From Myxococcaceae bacterium (lineage in GTDB: Bacteria; Myxococcota; Myxococcia; Myxococcales; Myxococcaceae): 64,000 nt of DNA. The notes under the pieces are model-generated. The model saw only the letters and a list, made by a program, of their open reading frames with translations, made no database searches and had not been told where the DNA came from. Of this stretch, positions 16,454 to 25,499 are shown piece after piece (the first letter of the stretch is position 1; the number at the start of each line of letters is the position of its first letter). The position numbers and the translations under genes are program-made. Location of the stretch: NCBI GenBank assembly GCA_016926755.1, contig JAFGNZ010000172.1, positions 54,614 through 118,613 on the forward strand, in the 5' to 3' direction.

Positions 16454-16768
16454 TTACGCGCTGGACGTCTTGGCCTGCGTGAGGAGTGGAGGGCGGCGCC
16501 GGGTGCTCTCATAGGTGACGGCACCCGACGGGGTGCGGCCCATCAGCTCGGGCCAGCCCTGGAGCTTCCACTCCGCCAGCAGGGCCGCCAGCGTGGGATG
16601 CACGGGCATGTACCGCGTCCGCTTCGTCTTGGTGTGCCCCTTATCGTAGGAGGTGGCGATGACGAGCCGCGCCAAGATGCGGGTATTCGGGTCGTAGTGC
16701 TTCCAGCGAAGGCTGGCGGCCTCCCCGTGCCGGAGCGCGGAGATGCCCTGGAGGTAGGGCCGGCCCAA
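16454..16768 (-). pseudogene. Tyrosine recombinase/integrase fragment
   Basis: About 105 codons carry the box I catalytic Arg in LRHGEAASLRW and the downstream TKTKRTRYMPVHPTLAALLAEW motif of phage-type integrases from myxobacteria. The N-terminal binding domain and the C-terminal HxxR and Tyr boxes are missing. Upstream homology continues only in a shifted frame near 16770-16790, indicating a frameshift. Integrase-like sequence ends at GRTPSG, exactly where the right 20-bp repeat lies. Non-functional remnant. Confidence 0.7.
16515..16534 (+). repeat. 20-bp direct repeat, right copy
   Basis: Exact copy of 15116-15135. It lies in the tail of the integrase fragment, where similarity to integrases ends. 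Confidence 0.7.
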
Positions 16769-17020
16769 AGTCTGGCTGGGTACCCGATGGGGGCACGACC
16801 AAGAAAGGCACTTGGCGAACGGAGAAGCGCAGCCTCATCCGATTGCCCCAGCGCCAACCTGGGCTGCGTCGTCTTTGTTGCCAATGTATAGGGATTGAAT
16901 CACCGGATGCGCCGACCCAGATTACCTCGGACTTGGCCTGGGAGGCGCAGAGAGTCGCCCGAGACGGGAGATCCTCGGTGCCGACCTGCACTTGGGAGCG
17001 CTCGCTCCGGGGAGGTCAGC

Positions 17021-17686
17021 GTGAAATTCAGCTACGTCGACCAGCGCGGTGGAACGCGCAAACAAGAGGATCTCGCGAGCTTCGAGGTCGTGATCGTCGG
17101 CCAAGAGGCGACCGACGACGCTGAGCTGGTGCGCGTCTTCACCGACCAGAGACAGTTCCGCCGCTGGGCCAAGGGCTCACCGGTGGCCGAACGAGTCGAT
17201 CGGGTCTTCGCGACACTGAAGCGCGACGTCCTCCCGCAACGCGCGAACGAGCCGTGGATCCAGCAGATGCAGACGCTGGCGCTCAAGCGAGCGCGTGATA
17301 CCTTCCGCGCGTTTGCGAACCTTCGAAATCTGAAGCCCAACGACGAAGAGGTCATCCGCCTCGCGATGATCGAGCGTACGCCCCTTACGCCGTCGATCTT
17401 CGACCCGATCCTTTTGTGGGACCGGCGAATCGAGCGCGAGCCGCCACAGGGTGGACCGGAGGACCCCCGCACGAGCTTCCTCCCCGTCGGGAGTGGCTAC
17501 TGGCCGGTCCTGGGCTGGGCCGGTTGGGACAACAGGGCTCGAAGCGCACGCGTATTCGGACTCAACATCCTGCATGAGCACAACTGGTTCGGCGGACGGA
17601 GCGCTTGGCTCTTCGGCCTCAACATGCTCCTCAACCTCGAGCACCTCGCGTTCGACCGGATAACGTCGTCGGTGATCTCGCACTGA
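17021..17686 (+). CDS. Hypothetical protein with a possible beta/gamma-crystallin-like C-terminus
   Basis: 221 aa from a GTG at 17021 with GGAGG six bases upstream; the longer frame before it is Arg/Pro-rich and non-coding in character. The N-terminal ~130 residues are helical and charged with no recognised family. The last ~40 residues (HNWFGGRSAWLF, then LEHLAFDRITSSV) have the aromatic-Gly-Gly plus D-x-I-S/T-S-V pattern of a Greek-key crystallin/I36-inhibitor motif. A partial repeat precedes it (RVFGLNILHEHNW, then WLFGLNMLL). No signal peptide is visible. It sits in the accessory patch between an integrase fragment and an IS remnant. Function unknown. Confidence 0.6.
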   Translation: MKFSYVDQRGGTRKQEDLASFEVVIVGQEATDDAELVRVFTDQRQFRRWAKGSPVAERVDRVFATLKRDVLPQRANEPWIQQMQTLALKRARDTFRAFANLRNLKPNDEEVIRLAMIERTPLTPSIFDPILLWDRRIEREPPQGGPEDPRTSFLPVGSGYWPVLGWAGWDNRARSARVFGLNILHEHNWFGGRSAWLFGLNMLLNLEHLAFDRITSSVISH

Positions 17687-17832
17687 CGAGGCCAATGCGC
17701 GGGCCGAGTCGGAGCGCCAGTCAAGCGGTCGTTGACGCCTGAGCCGCCTGCTGGGAGGGGGTCGTATAGGTCCAGGTTTTGTCGGCGAGTCGGCGCCAAG
17801 AAACTCTTCACGCGGGGTGCTGCTCGCGACCC

Positions 17833-18528
17833 TCAGCAGAGCAGCGCGGCCACGGCGCCCGCCAACCCCACCAGCGCGATCAGCATGGCGAGCCACGGCG
17901 GGCAGTACTGCGGCATGTTCCGGCACAACGTAAAGTACGTGAAGACTGCCGCGGCGCCGATGATGAACCCGAGTCCCTTCCACCAGGGGTTCCCACCCCG
18001 GTCAGGACGCCGTCGCATTTCGTCGAGCTCCACGATCGCGGCGTCGGCGCGGCGAATGAGGGCGATTGCGCCGCCCTGGCGCGCGCTCTGCAGGAGTTCG
18101 GTCACGTAGCTGTCGATGCGAAGGATCTCGTCGGCGTGGAGGTCCAGATCTGCCAGCTCCTCACGGAAGGAGCCGAGCATCTCGTCAGCCATCCCAGACT
18201 CGAGCGGTGCGTCGGCCCCCGGCTCCGCGGCGAGCCTGCCAAACGTCTCGCGCGCGGCGGCGAGCGCGCTCAGGCCAGCGTCGTTGTAGCGGTCGTTGAG
18301 CAGCGCCGCCTCTCGCGTCCGGCCCGGTCTCAGCTGGAGCGCCTCGTACCGTTCGGCCTTCCGCCGGTGCGCATCCGACACTCCGAAGAGCATCAGCGCG
18401 TCGAGCGTCGTGTTGATGGTGAGGGCGGTCCCGTCATGCCCGGCGCCGTTGGCCAGTGCCCTCACCGCCGTGGTCGCCTGCGCGAAGTTCGATGCCGTCG
18501 CTCCCTCTCGCGCCTGATCTCCTCGCAT
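17833..18528 (-). CDS. Hypothetical protein with a C-terminal double membrane segment
   Basis: 231 aa. The ATG at 18528 is chosen because AGGGAGA lies just upstream; the longer frame from 18615 has no ribosome site. Residues 1-175 are soluble and mostly helical, with an Asp/Leu-rich stretch (EELADLDLHADEIL) suggesting a helical bundle. Residues ~183-231 form two hydrophobic helices separated by a short Cys/Pro turn (CRNMPQYCPPW), and the protein ends in LLC. This looks like a tail-anchored membrane protein with its bulk in the cytoplasm. No family recognised. The accessory setting would fit a toxin, immunity or phage-resistance role, but nothing in the sequence shows it. Confidence 0.6.
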   Translation of the reverse strand: MRGDQAREGATASNFAQATTAVRALANGAGHDGTALTINTTLDALMLFGVSDAHRRKAERYEALQLRPGRTREAALLNDRYNDAGLSALAAARETFGRLAAEPGADAPLESGMADEMLGSFREELADLDLHADEILRIDSYVTELLQSARQGGAIALIRRADAAIVELDEMRRRPDRGGNPWWKGLGFIIGAAAVFTYFTLCRNMPQYCPPWLAMLIALVGLAGAVAALLC

Positions 18529-18639
18529 AATGTCTCCCTGCCACCCATCGAAACCTTGCTCACCCATAACCATGGGCGCAAGCCAAGCCGGGTGGACGGG
18601 CAGTCGAGGAGACACCCACTACTCGGGTGAGCCTCCGCC

Positions 18640-19048
18640 TGAGCCTCCCCCGACTCGGTGGACAGGTTGACTACGCTGCCTGTCTTGGTGCCTCAGCCGT
18701 TCGCTCGTACTCGGCCGGGCTGATGTAGCCGAGTGAAGAGTGACGGCGCTTGTGGTTGTAGAACACCTCCATGTACTCGAACAGCGCCAGCTTCGCCTCC
18801 GCACGCGTCCGGAAGCTGCGGGTGTGGACGAGTTCCATCTTCAAGCTGCTGAAGAAGCTCTCGACGACGGCATTATCCCAGCAGTCGCCCTTGCGGCTCA
18901 TCGAGCAGGTGATGCCGCGCTCGGCCAGCCGCCCTTGGTAGTCCCCGCTGGCGTACTGACTGCCCCTGTCGGAGTGGTGCAGAGCAGGTGCGGCGCGCCC
19001 TGCGAGCTCCATGTAAGCTCGGCGCACGCCGCCGGTGGCACCCGGCAC
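18640..19048 (-). mobile_element. IS3-family insertion sequence remnant (3' end of transposase orfB)
   Basis: The minus-strand frame 18671-19048 holds the rve integrase core end: [13 protein letters not shown] with the second catalytic Asp, the [16 protein letters not shown] block with the catalytic Glu, then the IS3 tail [19 protein letters not shown]. OrfA, the first catalytic Asp and the left two-thirds of orfB are gone; homology fades near 19010. TGAGCCTCCCCCGACTCGG, starting at 18640 beyond the transposase stop, looks like the terminal inverted repeat (IS3 ends begin TGA). No partner repeat was found. Inactive remnant marking the right edge of the accessory patch. Confidence 0.8.
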
Positions 19049-19198
19049 CAGCCCTCCTTCCCCCCCGGGCCCAGGGCCTCACCCCGCAACAGGGCCTCAG
19101 AATCAGACAGGTTCATCCCAGCCCCGTTGCCCGGCTGCCCGAGTGAGTCGGGTCAACACGGCGGACAGGGCGTGGGCACTTCGAGCGTGCGGCGGGAG

Positions 19199-19861
19199 CT
19201 AGATCGGCATGAAGATCTTCAGCCCGCTGCGGCCACCGGCACCGAGCGTGTTGCGCTCGATGAAGTCGCTCACCGACGAGCGGCCATCGCCAGTGGTGAT
19301 GGCGGTGTGGCCGTAGATGCTGCCCAGGCGCGACGAGGTCTTCTCCCAGGTGAGGACGAGGCCCGGAATCTTCAGCGCCTCCTCGAGCGACATGTCGACC
19401 TGCTTGAACTTGTCGCGCGGCAGGTTGTTGTCGATCTGGTTGCCGTTGCCCCAGACCTTGACGCCGTAGGCGTTCTGGATGGCCTTGCTCACGCCGGTGG
19501 CGCACAGGCCCTGGCTGTTGTACCCGCCCATGCTCATCGCGGCCGCACGGCCCGCGTCCGCGAGCTTGCGCATCGCGGCAGTCGCCTGGACCGGGCCACC
19601 CGCGCCACGGCTCTCACCGACCTGCCCGCTGCCCCCCGCGCCACCGGAAACCTGCGGGCCGCTGCCGCCGCGGGCGCCGCCGCCCTTGGCAGGCTCGAAG
19701 CTGTCGGTCTGGCTGTGGCCGGGGATGCGCAGGGTCTTGCCTGCGTAGATGAGGTTCGGGTTGGCAATGTTGTTGGCGCGAGCCAGCGCCGAGACGCTGG
19801 TGTTGAAACGAGCGGCGAGAGCCGAGAGGGTGTCGCCTTGATGTATGCGATAGGTGGACAT
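19199..19861 (-). CDS. LysM-domain protein with a C-terminal CHAP/amidase-like domain
   Basis: 220 aa, ATG at 19861 with AGGAGA six bases upstream. Residues 3-48 are one LysM domain (YRIHQGDTLSALAARFN, then YAGKTLRIPG), which binds peptidoglycan or chitin. A Gly/Ser-rich linker follows (~50-90). The C-terminal ~110 residues (LCATGVSKAIQNAYG, TWEKTSSRLGSIYGHTAITTGDGRSSVSDF) have the Cys...GHTAI...D order of CHAP/NlpC-like Cys peptidases: nucleophile Cys in LCATGV, His in YGHTA. No N-terminal signal peptide is visible, so secretion would need another route, for example as a type VI or contractile-injection effector. That route is speculation. Confidence 0.75.
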   Translation of the reverse strand: MSTYRIHQGDTLSALAARFNTSVSALARANNIANPNLIYAGKTLRIPGHSQTDSFEPAKGGGARGGSGPQVSGGAGGSGQVGESRGAGGPVQATAAMRKLADAGRAAAMSMGGYNSQGLCATGVSKAIQNAYGVKVWGNGNQIDNNLPRDKFKQVDMSLEEALKIPGLVLTWEKTSSRLGSIYGHTAITTGDGRSSVSDFIERNTLGAGGRSGLKIFMPI

Positions 19862-20194
19862 GTAGGTCTCCTGTAGACATTGTCGCGACATCCGCTGCGG
19901 AGTTGCGCCCGATTTTCTCGGCCTCTTGGAATTCAACCCGAGCCACGGCCGCCACCCGGAGAATCTTGAGTAAAAACGGGTAGTTGCTTGGGGCAGAGCG
20001 AGCTTGAGGGCGCCGTGGATGCCGCGGGCCCGCCCAGGCCACCCCGCGTCAGGCTCCCACCACTGTCCCTGGCGGAAGGAGGAGAGAGACACCTTACCTC
20101 GAGGGTCGCGTTGCGCTGCGCCTCCGTGTGCAGACACCCTGGAGGCCGGCAACAGGTGCCAGACGGCACCCGGTGAAGTGGTTAGCCTCTTTCC
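19862..20194. other. Divergent intergenic region
   Basis: About 330 bp between the LysM gene and the coiled-coil gene. A perfect 10-bp palindrome TGTCGCGACA lies at 19881-19890, just upstream of the LysM ribosome site. No promoter pair was recognised. Confidence 0.4.
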
Positions 20195-21220
20195 ATGCCG
20201 CGGAAACCCGCCGACCCGACCTCCTCTTCGTCCCTGCTCCAGGACCGTGTGAGCCGGCTGGAGCAGGCGCTGGCCGAGGGCCAGGAGCGCCAGGCGCAGA
20301 TGATGGAAGAGTGGGTGCGGCGGACGGGGCGCCTGCCCGATCGGAAGGAGCGCCGCGAGTGGGAGAGGCGCTCGCGCAAGCAGGCAAGGCGGGAGGCGAA
20401 GCGCGCGGAGCGCCAGGCGAGACGTGCCGAGCACCAGGCTCGTGCAGAGGCCGCTCGCAACCCGACGCTGGGCTGGATCTCCGCGGCGGGCGCGCTGGTG
20501 ACGCTGTTGATCGCCCTGCGCTACCCGCGCATGTGGTGGCTCATCTTCATCGCCGTCTTCGTCTTCGGGCAGATGGCGGCCCGCCACCTGATTCCGCGGA
20601 GAGGCCGCGCGGAGCCGCTGCCGGATGCTCGGGAGACGGCATCGCTCCCAGAGCCTCGGCAGGAGGAGGAGGTCGCGGACGCGCGGATGGCCCGGCTGGA
20701 TGCGCTGTGCGCCAGGCTATTGGCGGAGGTGCGCGCGGGGCCCACGCTGCTGCGAGAGGTGGTGCGCGCGCCGGAGCAGACGGTGGAGGCGCTGCGGCGG
20801 AGCTGTCACGAGCTGGCCCGGCGCGAGCGCGAGCTGCGCGCCCTGTCCACGCCCGAGGATGAGCGCCGGCTGGCGGAGGAGCACGCCACGCTGGCTTCCC
20901 GCGTGGAGGCGGAGAAGGACGCAGTGGTGAAGGAGCGCCTCGCCTCGGCCCAGGCGGTGCTGGAGGAGCAGCAGCGCCAGCGCGCGGAGCTGGCCACGGC
21001 GGCCTCGCGCCTGGAGGCGGAGCACCTGCGGCTGTACTACACGCTGGAGAACCTCTACACGCAGGTGCTGCGGGTGCGCACGGCGGATGCGGCCTCCGAG
21101 GACGTGGCCGGCGCGGGCCTGCGCCACAGCGTGGAGCAGCTCGGCGCGGAGATGGAGGCGGTGACGGAGGCGCTGGAGGAGGTCCACCGCGCCCCCGACA
21201 CCCGGGTGCCTACTCGTTAG
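20195..21220 (+). CDS. Membrane-anchored coiled-coil protein, function unknown
   Basis: 341 aa. The first ~90 residues are charged and helical (Arg/Glu/Lys-rich, LQDRVSRLEQALAEGQERQ). Two hydrophobic segments follow (~92-130: GWISAAGALVTLLIAL, then WWLIFIAVFVFG). The rest (~165-340) is largely coiled coil with heptads of Ala/Leu and many Glu/Arg. Both soluble parts should face the cytoplasm if the two segments form a hairpin. It resembles septum- or envelope-scaffold proteins in build only. The stop overlaps the convergent dehydrogenase gene by 11 bp. No enzymatic motif seen. Confidence 0.7.
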   Translation: MPRKPADPTSSSSLLQDRVSRLEQALAEGQERQAQMMEEWVRRTGRLPDRKERREWERRSRKQARREAKRAERQARRAEHQARAEAARNPTLGWISAAGALVTLLIALRYPRMWWLIFIAVFVFGQMAARHLIPRRGRAEPLPDARETASLPEPRQEEEVADARMARLDALCARLLAEVRAGPTLLREVVRAPEQTVEALRRSCHELARRERELRALSTPEDERRLAEEHATLASRVEAEKDAVVKERLASAQAVLEEQQRQRAELATAASRLEAEHLRLYYTLENLYTQVLRVRTADAASEDVAGAGLRHSVEQLGAEMEAVTEALEEVHRAPDTRVPTR

Positions 21221-22616
21221 CCGAGGCCTGGGTGGGCGGCGCCAGCTTGCCGGAGGTGATGCGCACCGTCTTCGCGTTGAGGAACTCGCGCAGGCCGTGC
21301 AGCGCCAGCTCGCGCCCGTGCCCCGAGTTCTTCACCCCGCCGAACGGCAGCCGCGGATCCGAGGCCACCATCTGGTTGACGAACACCATGCCCGACTCGA
21401 TGCCGTCGACGAGCCGGCGCAGCTCCGCCTCGTCCTGGGTCCAGACGCTCGCGCCCAGGCCGAAGGGCGAGTCGTTGGCGAGCTCAATCGCGTGCTCCAC
21501 GTCCCTGGCCCGGAAGAGCACGGCCACCGGACCGAACATCTCCTCGCACGCGGCGGGAGAGCCCGGGGCCGCGTCCGCGAGCACCGTGGGCGGGTAGTAG
21601 AACCCAGCGCCCGTCGGCGGCTTGCCGCCCACCAGCAGCTTCGTCCCCGCGGCGAGGCTCTTCTCCACCTGCGCGTGCAGCCCCTGGCGGATGCCCTCGG
21701 TGGCCAGTGGGCCCACCTCCGTCTTCGCGTCCATCGGATCGCCCATCACCGCGCGGCCCATCCGCTCCACGAAGCGCCGCTCGAACTCCGGGTAGATGGA
21801 CTCGTGGACGATGAAGCGCTTGGCCGCGATGCACGACTGGCCGTTGTTGATCAGCCGCGCCTTCACCGCCGTCTCCACCGCGTCCTCCAGCTTCGCGCTG
21901 GGCATGACGATGAACGGATCGCTGCCGCCCAGCTCCAGCACCACCTTCTTCAGGGCTCGGCCCGCCTGGCTGCCCACCGCGCGCCCCGCCCCCTCGCTGC
22001 CGGTGAGGGTGACGGCCTTCACGCGCGGATCCTCGATGACGCGGGGGATGTCCCCCGTCTCGATCAGCAGCGTCTGGAAGGCGCCCTTGGGGAAGCCCGC
22101 GCGCAGGAACAGCTCCTCCAGCGCCAGCGCGCACTGCGGCACGTTATGCGCGTGCTTGAGCAGCCCCACGTTGCCGCCCATCAGCGCCGGCGCGGCGAAG
22201 CGGATCACCTGCCAGAAGGGGAAGTTCCACGGCATGATGGCCAGCACCGGCCCCAGGGGCTGGTAGCGCACGTAGCTGCGGTCTCCGCCGGTGTCGATCG
22301 GCTCGTCGCGCAGGTACGCCTCGCCGTGCTCCACGTAGTAGCGGCAGGCGGTGGCGCACTTCTTCGACTCGGCCTTGGCGGCCTCGAAGGGCTTGCCCAT
22401 CTCCTGCGTCATTATCCGCCCGTAGTGGTCGGCCTCGGTGTCCAGCAGCTCGGCGGCGCGGGCGAGCCAGCGCTTCCGGTCCGCCAGCGGCGTGTGCCGG
22501 TAGGTGCGGAATGTCTCTTCAGCGAGCCGCAGCCGTGCCTCCAGCTCCTCGGGCGTGTGAGGCGTGAAGGTGCGGAGCGTCCTGCCGTTCGTCGGATCGA
22601 TGGTCGCGATGGCCAC
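21210..22616 (-). CDS. NAD(P)-dependent succinate-semialdehyde dehydrogenase family protein
   Basis: 468 aa aldehyde dehydrogenase. It has the cofactor-binding PWNFPFWQ block, the Rossmann GSEGAGRAVG motif, the general base in LELGGSDPFIV, the catalytic Cys in NNGQSCIAAKRFI and the C-terminal PFGGVKNSGHGRELALHGLREF signature. It is closest to the short SSADH/GabD-like group that oxidises succinate semialdehyde to succinate in GABA or polyamine breakdown. Substrate cannot be fixed from sequence. No gabT or transporter is adjacent. Length is normal for the group. Confidence 0.88.
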   Translation of the reverse strand: MAIATIDPTNGRTLRTFTPHTPEELEARLRLAEETFRTYRHTPLADRKRWLARAAELLDTEADHYGRIMTQEMGKPFEAAKAESKKCATACRYYVEHGEAYLRDEPIDTGGDRSYVRYQPLGPVLAIMPWNFPFWQVIRFAAPALMGGNVGLLKHAHNVPQCALALEELFLRAGFPKGAFQTLLIETGDIPRVIEDPRVKAVTLTGSEGAGRAVGSQAGRALKKVVLELGGSDPFIVMPSAKLEDAVETAVKARLINNGQSCIAAKRFIVHESIYPEFERRFVERMGRAVMGDPMDAKTEVGPLATEGIRQGLHAQVEKSLAAGTKLLVGGKPPTGAGFYYPPTVLADAAPGSPAACEEMFGPVAVLFRARDVEHAIELANDSPFGLGASVWTQDEAELRRLVDGIESGMVFVNQMVASDPRLPFGGVKNSGHGRELALHGLREFLNAKTVRITSGKLAPPTQASANE

Positions 22617-22840
22617 GTGCGTCCCTCCCGGGGCGCAGTGATAGCAGCCTGCCAGGAGAGGACAATGGTGCTGGTGGGGGGGGCGTTCATGGGCGCACGC
22701 CCCAGGCCCGGCGCTGGCGGCGTCCTGACGGGCCTGTCCGAGAGCACGGGAGCCGACGGCCTCCTGGGGTTCTGTGCACTACCATGCGGCGTCATGGCCC
22801 GAGCGTTGCCGGTGTGGCGACAGGGCATAGGGTGGTGCCC

Positions 22841-23602
22841 ATGGTGCGGCGCTTCGTCGAGAGGGGGCTCGCGTTGGCGAGCGCCGACGGGATCCGACTG
22901 CTCGGGCTGCTGCTGGCGCTCGTGGGCAGCGGCCTGGGCTTCGTGCTCCTGGCCGACGAGATCCTCGAGCAGGAGACGCAGGGCTTCGACGAGGCCGTGG
23001 TGCGCGCGCTGCGTCGGGCGGAGGACCCCTCGCTCCCCATCGGGCCTGACTGGCTGCGGCAGGCGGCGCTGGACGTGACGGCGCTGGGGGGAGCGCCGGT
23101 GCTGGCGCTCATCACGCTGGCGGTGTGCGGCTTCCTGGCGCTGGTGCGGCACTACCGCTCGATGCTGCTGGTGGCGGGGTCCACCCTCGGCGGCGCGGTG
23201 CTGAACGCCGTGCTCAAGGCGTTCTTCGCCCGGCCGCGGCCGACGGTGGTGCCGCACCTGGCCGAGGCCTACGCGCCGAGCTTCCCCAGCGGCCACGCGA
23301 TGCTCTCGGCCATCGTGTACCTCACGCTGGGCGCGATGCTGGCGCAGCTCATCGAGCGTCGTCGGCTCAAGGCGTACGTGCTGGGCGTGGCGGTGCTGCT
23401 GAGCTTCCTGGTGGGGCTGACGCGGGTGTTCCTGGGGGTGCACTACCTCACGGACGTCCTGGGGGGATGGATGGCGGGCCTGGCCTGGGCGCTCTTCACG
23501 GCGCTGCTGGTCCGCGCGGTGAAGCGGCGCAGCCCGGCGCTGCGGGAGGAGGTGCGCACGGGCGCGGACGAGCCCGAGCACACCCCCTCTGCCGGCAGCT
23601 GA
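22841..23602 (+). CDS. PAP2-family phosphatase, membrane type
   Basis: 253 aa from the ATG at 22841; an in-frame ATG at 22784 would add 19 residues with no better ribosome site. There are about six transmembrane helices. The three PAP2 catalytic blocks are intact: KAFFARPRPT (KxxxxxxRP), PSGHA (PSGH) and TRVFLGVHYLTDVLGG (RxxxxxHxxxD). Members dephosphorylate phosphatidic acid, undecaprenyl pyrophosphate or related lipids at the outer face of the inner membrane. Build and length fit the PgpB/BcrC-like group. The tail after the last helix is charged and cytoplasmic. Confidence 0.88.
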   Translation: MVRRFVERGLALASADGIRLLGLLLALVGSGLGFVLLADEILEQETQGFDEAVVRALRRAEDPSLPIGPDWLRQAALDVTALGGAPVLALITLAVCGFLALVRHYRSMLLVAGSTLGGAVLNAVLKAFFARPRPTVVPHLAEAYAPSFPSGHAMLSAIVYLTLGAMLAQLIERRRLKAYVLGVAVLLSFLVGLTRVFLGVHYLTDVLGGWMAGLAWALFTALLVRAVKRRSPALREEVRTGADEPEHTPSAGS

Positions 23603-23662
23603 GGGAAGGCGCGAGAAAAAATCCACCGCCTGGGTGCCTCCGGGCGTAGGGTGCGCCCGCGG

Positions 23663-25414
23663 ATGAGAAGTTGGCTGGAGGAATGGTGGGCGCGGCTGCG
23701 CCCCGAGCATGCCCGGGTGCCCGTCTTCTACGACGAGTCCTATCGGATGCCGTTCACCGGCCTCGAGCTCTCCACCGGCTACGAGACGCGGCGGGTGGAC
23801 TTCACCACCTGGTACCTGCTGGAGACGGGGGTGACGCGCGCCGAGGACGTGCACCGCCCGGAGCCCTGCTCCTACGAGCAGCTCGCCCGCGTGCATGACG
23901 TGGCCTACCTGGAGTCCCTGGGGCGCCCGGAGACGCTCGCGAGGATCTACGCGGTGGACCCGTTCGACGTGCCGGTGGATACGGTGTTGGACACGGTGCG
24001 CCGCGTCTGCGGCGGCACGGTGGAGGCGGCCCGGATGGCGCTGGCGGACAAGCGCCCGGTGGCCAACCTGGCGGGCGGCTTCCACCACGCCGCGCCGGGG
24101 CACGGCGGAGGCTTCTGCGCCCTCAATGACATCGCCGTGGCCCTCGCGGCCCTGCGCGCGGACGGCTTTGATGGCTCCACCGTGGTGGTGGATCTCGACG
24201 CCCACCCGCCGGACGGCACCGCCGAGTGCTTCGCCGGAGATCCGAAGGTGTGGATCGGCTCGCTCTCCGGCAGCGACTGGGGGCGCGTGCCGGGCGTGGA
24301 CGAGGTGCTGCTGCCGCCCGGCTGCGGTGACGCGGAGTACCTCGCGGCGCTGGAGGCGCTGCTGGGCCGCATGCCCCGCGCGCAGCTCGCCTTCGTCATC
24401 GCCGGGGGAGATGTGCTGCGCGGGGATCGCTTCGGCCTCCTGGGCCTCACGCTGAAGGGAGCGCGAAGGCGCGATCTCGCCGTGGCGCGCGCGCTCCGAG
24501 GCTGCCCGTCCGTATGGCTGCCCGGGGGCGGCTACCACGAGGAGTCCTGGAAGGTCTTCGCCGGCTCGGTGCTGGTGGTGGGCGGCCGCGGGCACCAGCC
24601 CATCCAGGCGCGGTTCGATCCGCTCAGCGCGCGGTTCCGCAGCATCTCGCGGCTGCTGTCGCGAGAGGCGAACTCGGACTGGGAGCCCATCACCCAGGAG
24701 GATCTCGAGGGCGCGCTGGGACACGGCACCTCGAGAGCGCCCCGGGTGCTGGGCTACTTCAACGCGCAGTCCATCGAGTACGCGCTCTTCCGCTATGGCC
24801 TGCTGCAGCACCTGGAGCGGCTGGGCTATGGCCGGCTGCGGGTAGAGATTGGCCCCACGGGGATGGGCGAGCGCATCCAGCTGCTGGGACAGTCAGGCGG
24901 GACGGAGCACCTGCTCGTGGACTGCATCCTGGAGCGACGCCGGATCGAGCAGGAGGATTATCTCTTCGTCCACTGGCTTACGCTGCGCCACCCGCGCGCG
25001 CAGTTCAGCAGCTTGCGCCCTCAACTCCCGGGCCAGGAGGTGCCAGGATTGGGGATGTCACGCGAGGCAGGGGAGATGCTCATGCTCATGGCGGAGCGGG
25101 TCAACCTGGCGGGCGTCGCCTTCCGGCCCATGTGGTTCCACCTGGCGGTGGTGGCCCGCGCTCGCTTCCGCTTCCTCGATCCGGCGCGGCAGGGGCGCTT
25201 CGAGGCCCTGATGCGGGACCTGGCGCACGTGCCGCTGCTGGAGGCCACCCGCCTGGTGACGGAGGGGCGCGTGCGGCTCAACGGCCAGCCCTATGCCTGG
25301 GAGGCCGACGACATGGTGTCCCGCCGAGCCCCGGGGGCCGACGACGCGGAGGCCATCGCCGCGGAGCGCGAGCGCTGCCACTTCACCGTGGAGCCGGCGC
25401 CGGCGGTGCAGTAG
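23663..25414 (+). CDS. Histone deacetylase-like amidohydrolase fused to an unknown C-terminal domain
   Basis: 583 aa, about twice a stand-alone bacterial deacetylase. Residues ~10-300 are an arginase/deacetylase fold: FYDESY, the paired His of GGFHHAAPGH (~138), GFCALNDIAVA, the metal site DLDAHPPDG (~179) and GGDVLRGDRFG. Catalytic residues look intact, although the usual HHG of the metal loop reads HPP. Residues ~340-575 form a separate unrecognised domain (FNAQSIEYALFRYGLLQHLE, EIGPTGMGERIQLLG, EDYLFVHWLTLR). Bacterial relatives act on acetylated polyamines, acetoin-related substrates or proteins. The start at 23663 avoids a GTG at 23651 with no ribosome site. Confidence 0.82.
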   Translation: MRSWLEEWWARLRPEHARVPVFYDESYRMPFTGLELSTGYETRRVDFTTWYLLETGVTRAEDVHRPEPCSYEQLARVHDVAYLESLGRPETLARIYAVDPFDVPVDTVLDTVRRVCGGTVEAARMALADKRPVANLAGGFHHAAPGHGGGFCALNDIAVALAALRADGFDGSTVVVDLDAHPPDGTAECFAGDPKVWIGSLSGSDWGRVPGVDEVLLPPGCGDAEYLAALEALLGRMPRAQLAFVIAGGDVLRGDRFGLLGLTLKGARRRDLAVARALRGCPSVWLPGGGYHEESWKVFAGSVLVVGGRGHQPIQARFDPLSARFRSISRLLSREANSDWEPITQEDLEGALGHGTSRAPRVLGYFNAQSIEYALFRYGLLQHLERLGYGRLRVEIGPTGMGERIQLLGQSGGTEHLLVDCILERRRIEQEDYLFVHWLTLRHPRAQFSSLRPQLPGQEVPGLGMSREAGEMLMLMAERVNLAGVAFRPMWFHLAVVARARFRFLDPARQGRFEALMRDLAHVPLLEATRLVTEGRVRLNGQPYAWEADDMVSRRAPGADDAEAIAAERERCHFTVEPAPAVQ

Positions 25415-25499
25415 CGGCGCTCCCGGCGAAGGCTCGCCTCCGCCACTCCCAGGGATGATAATCCTCCGCCGCCTCGCTGCTCGTTCGTCTGGAGAGATC

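Noticed and set aside
22412..24811. Very long antisense ORF (799 codons) opposite PAP2 and deacetylase genes
   Set aside because: Composition is Arg/His/Pro-rich, typical of antisense frames in high-GC DNA; the plus-strand genes have intact motifs.
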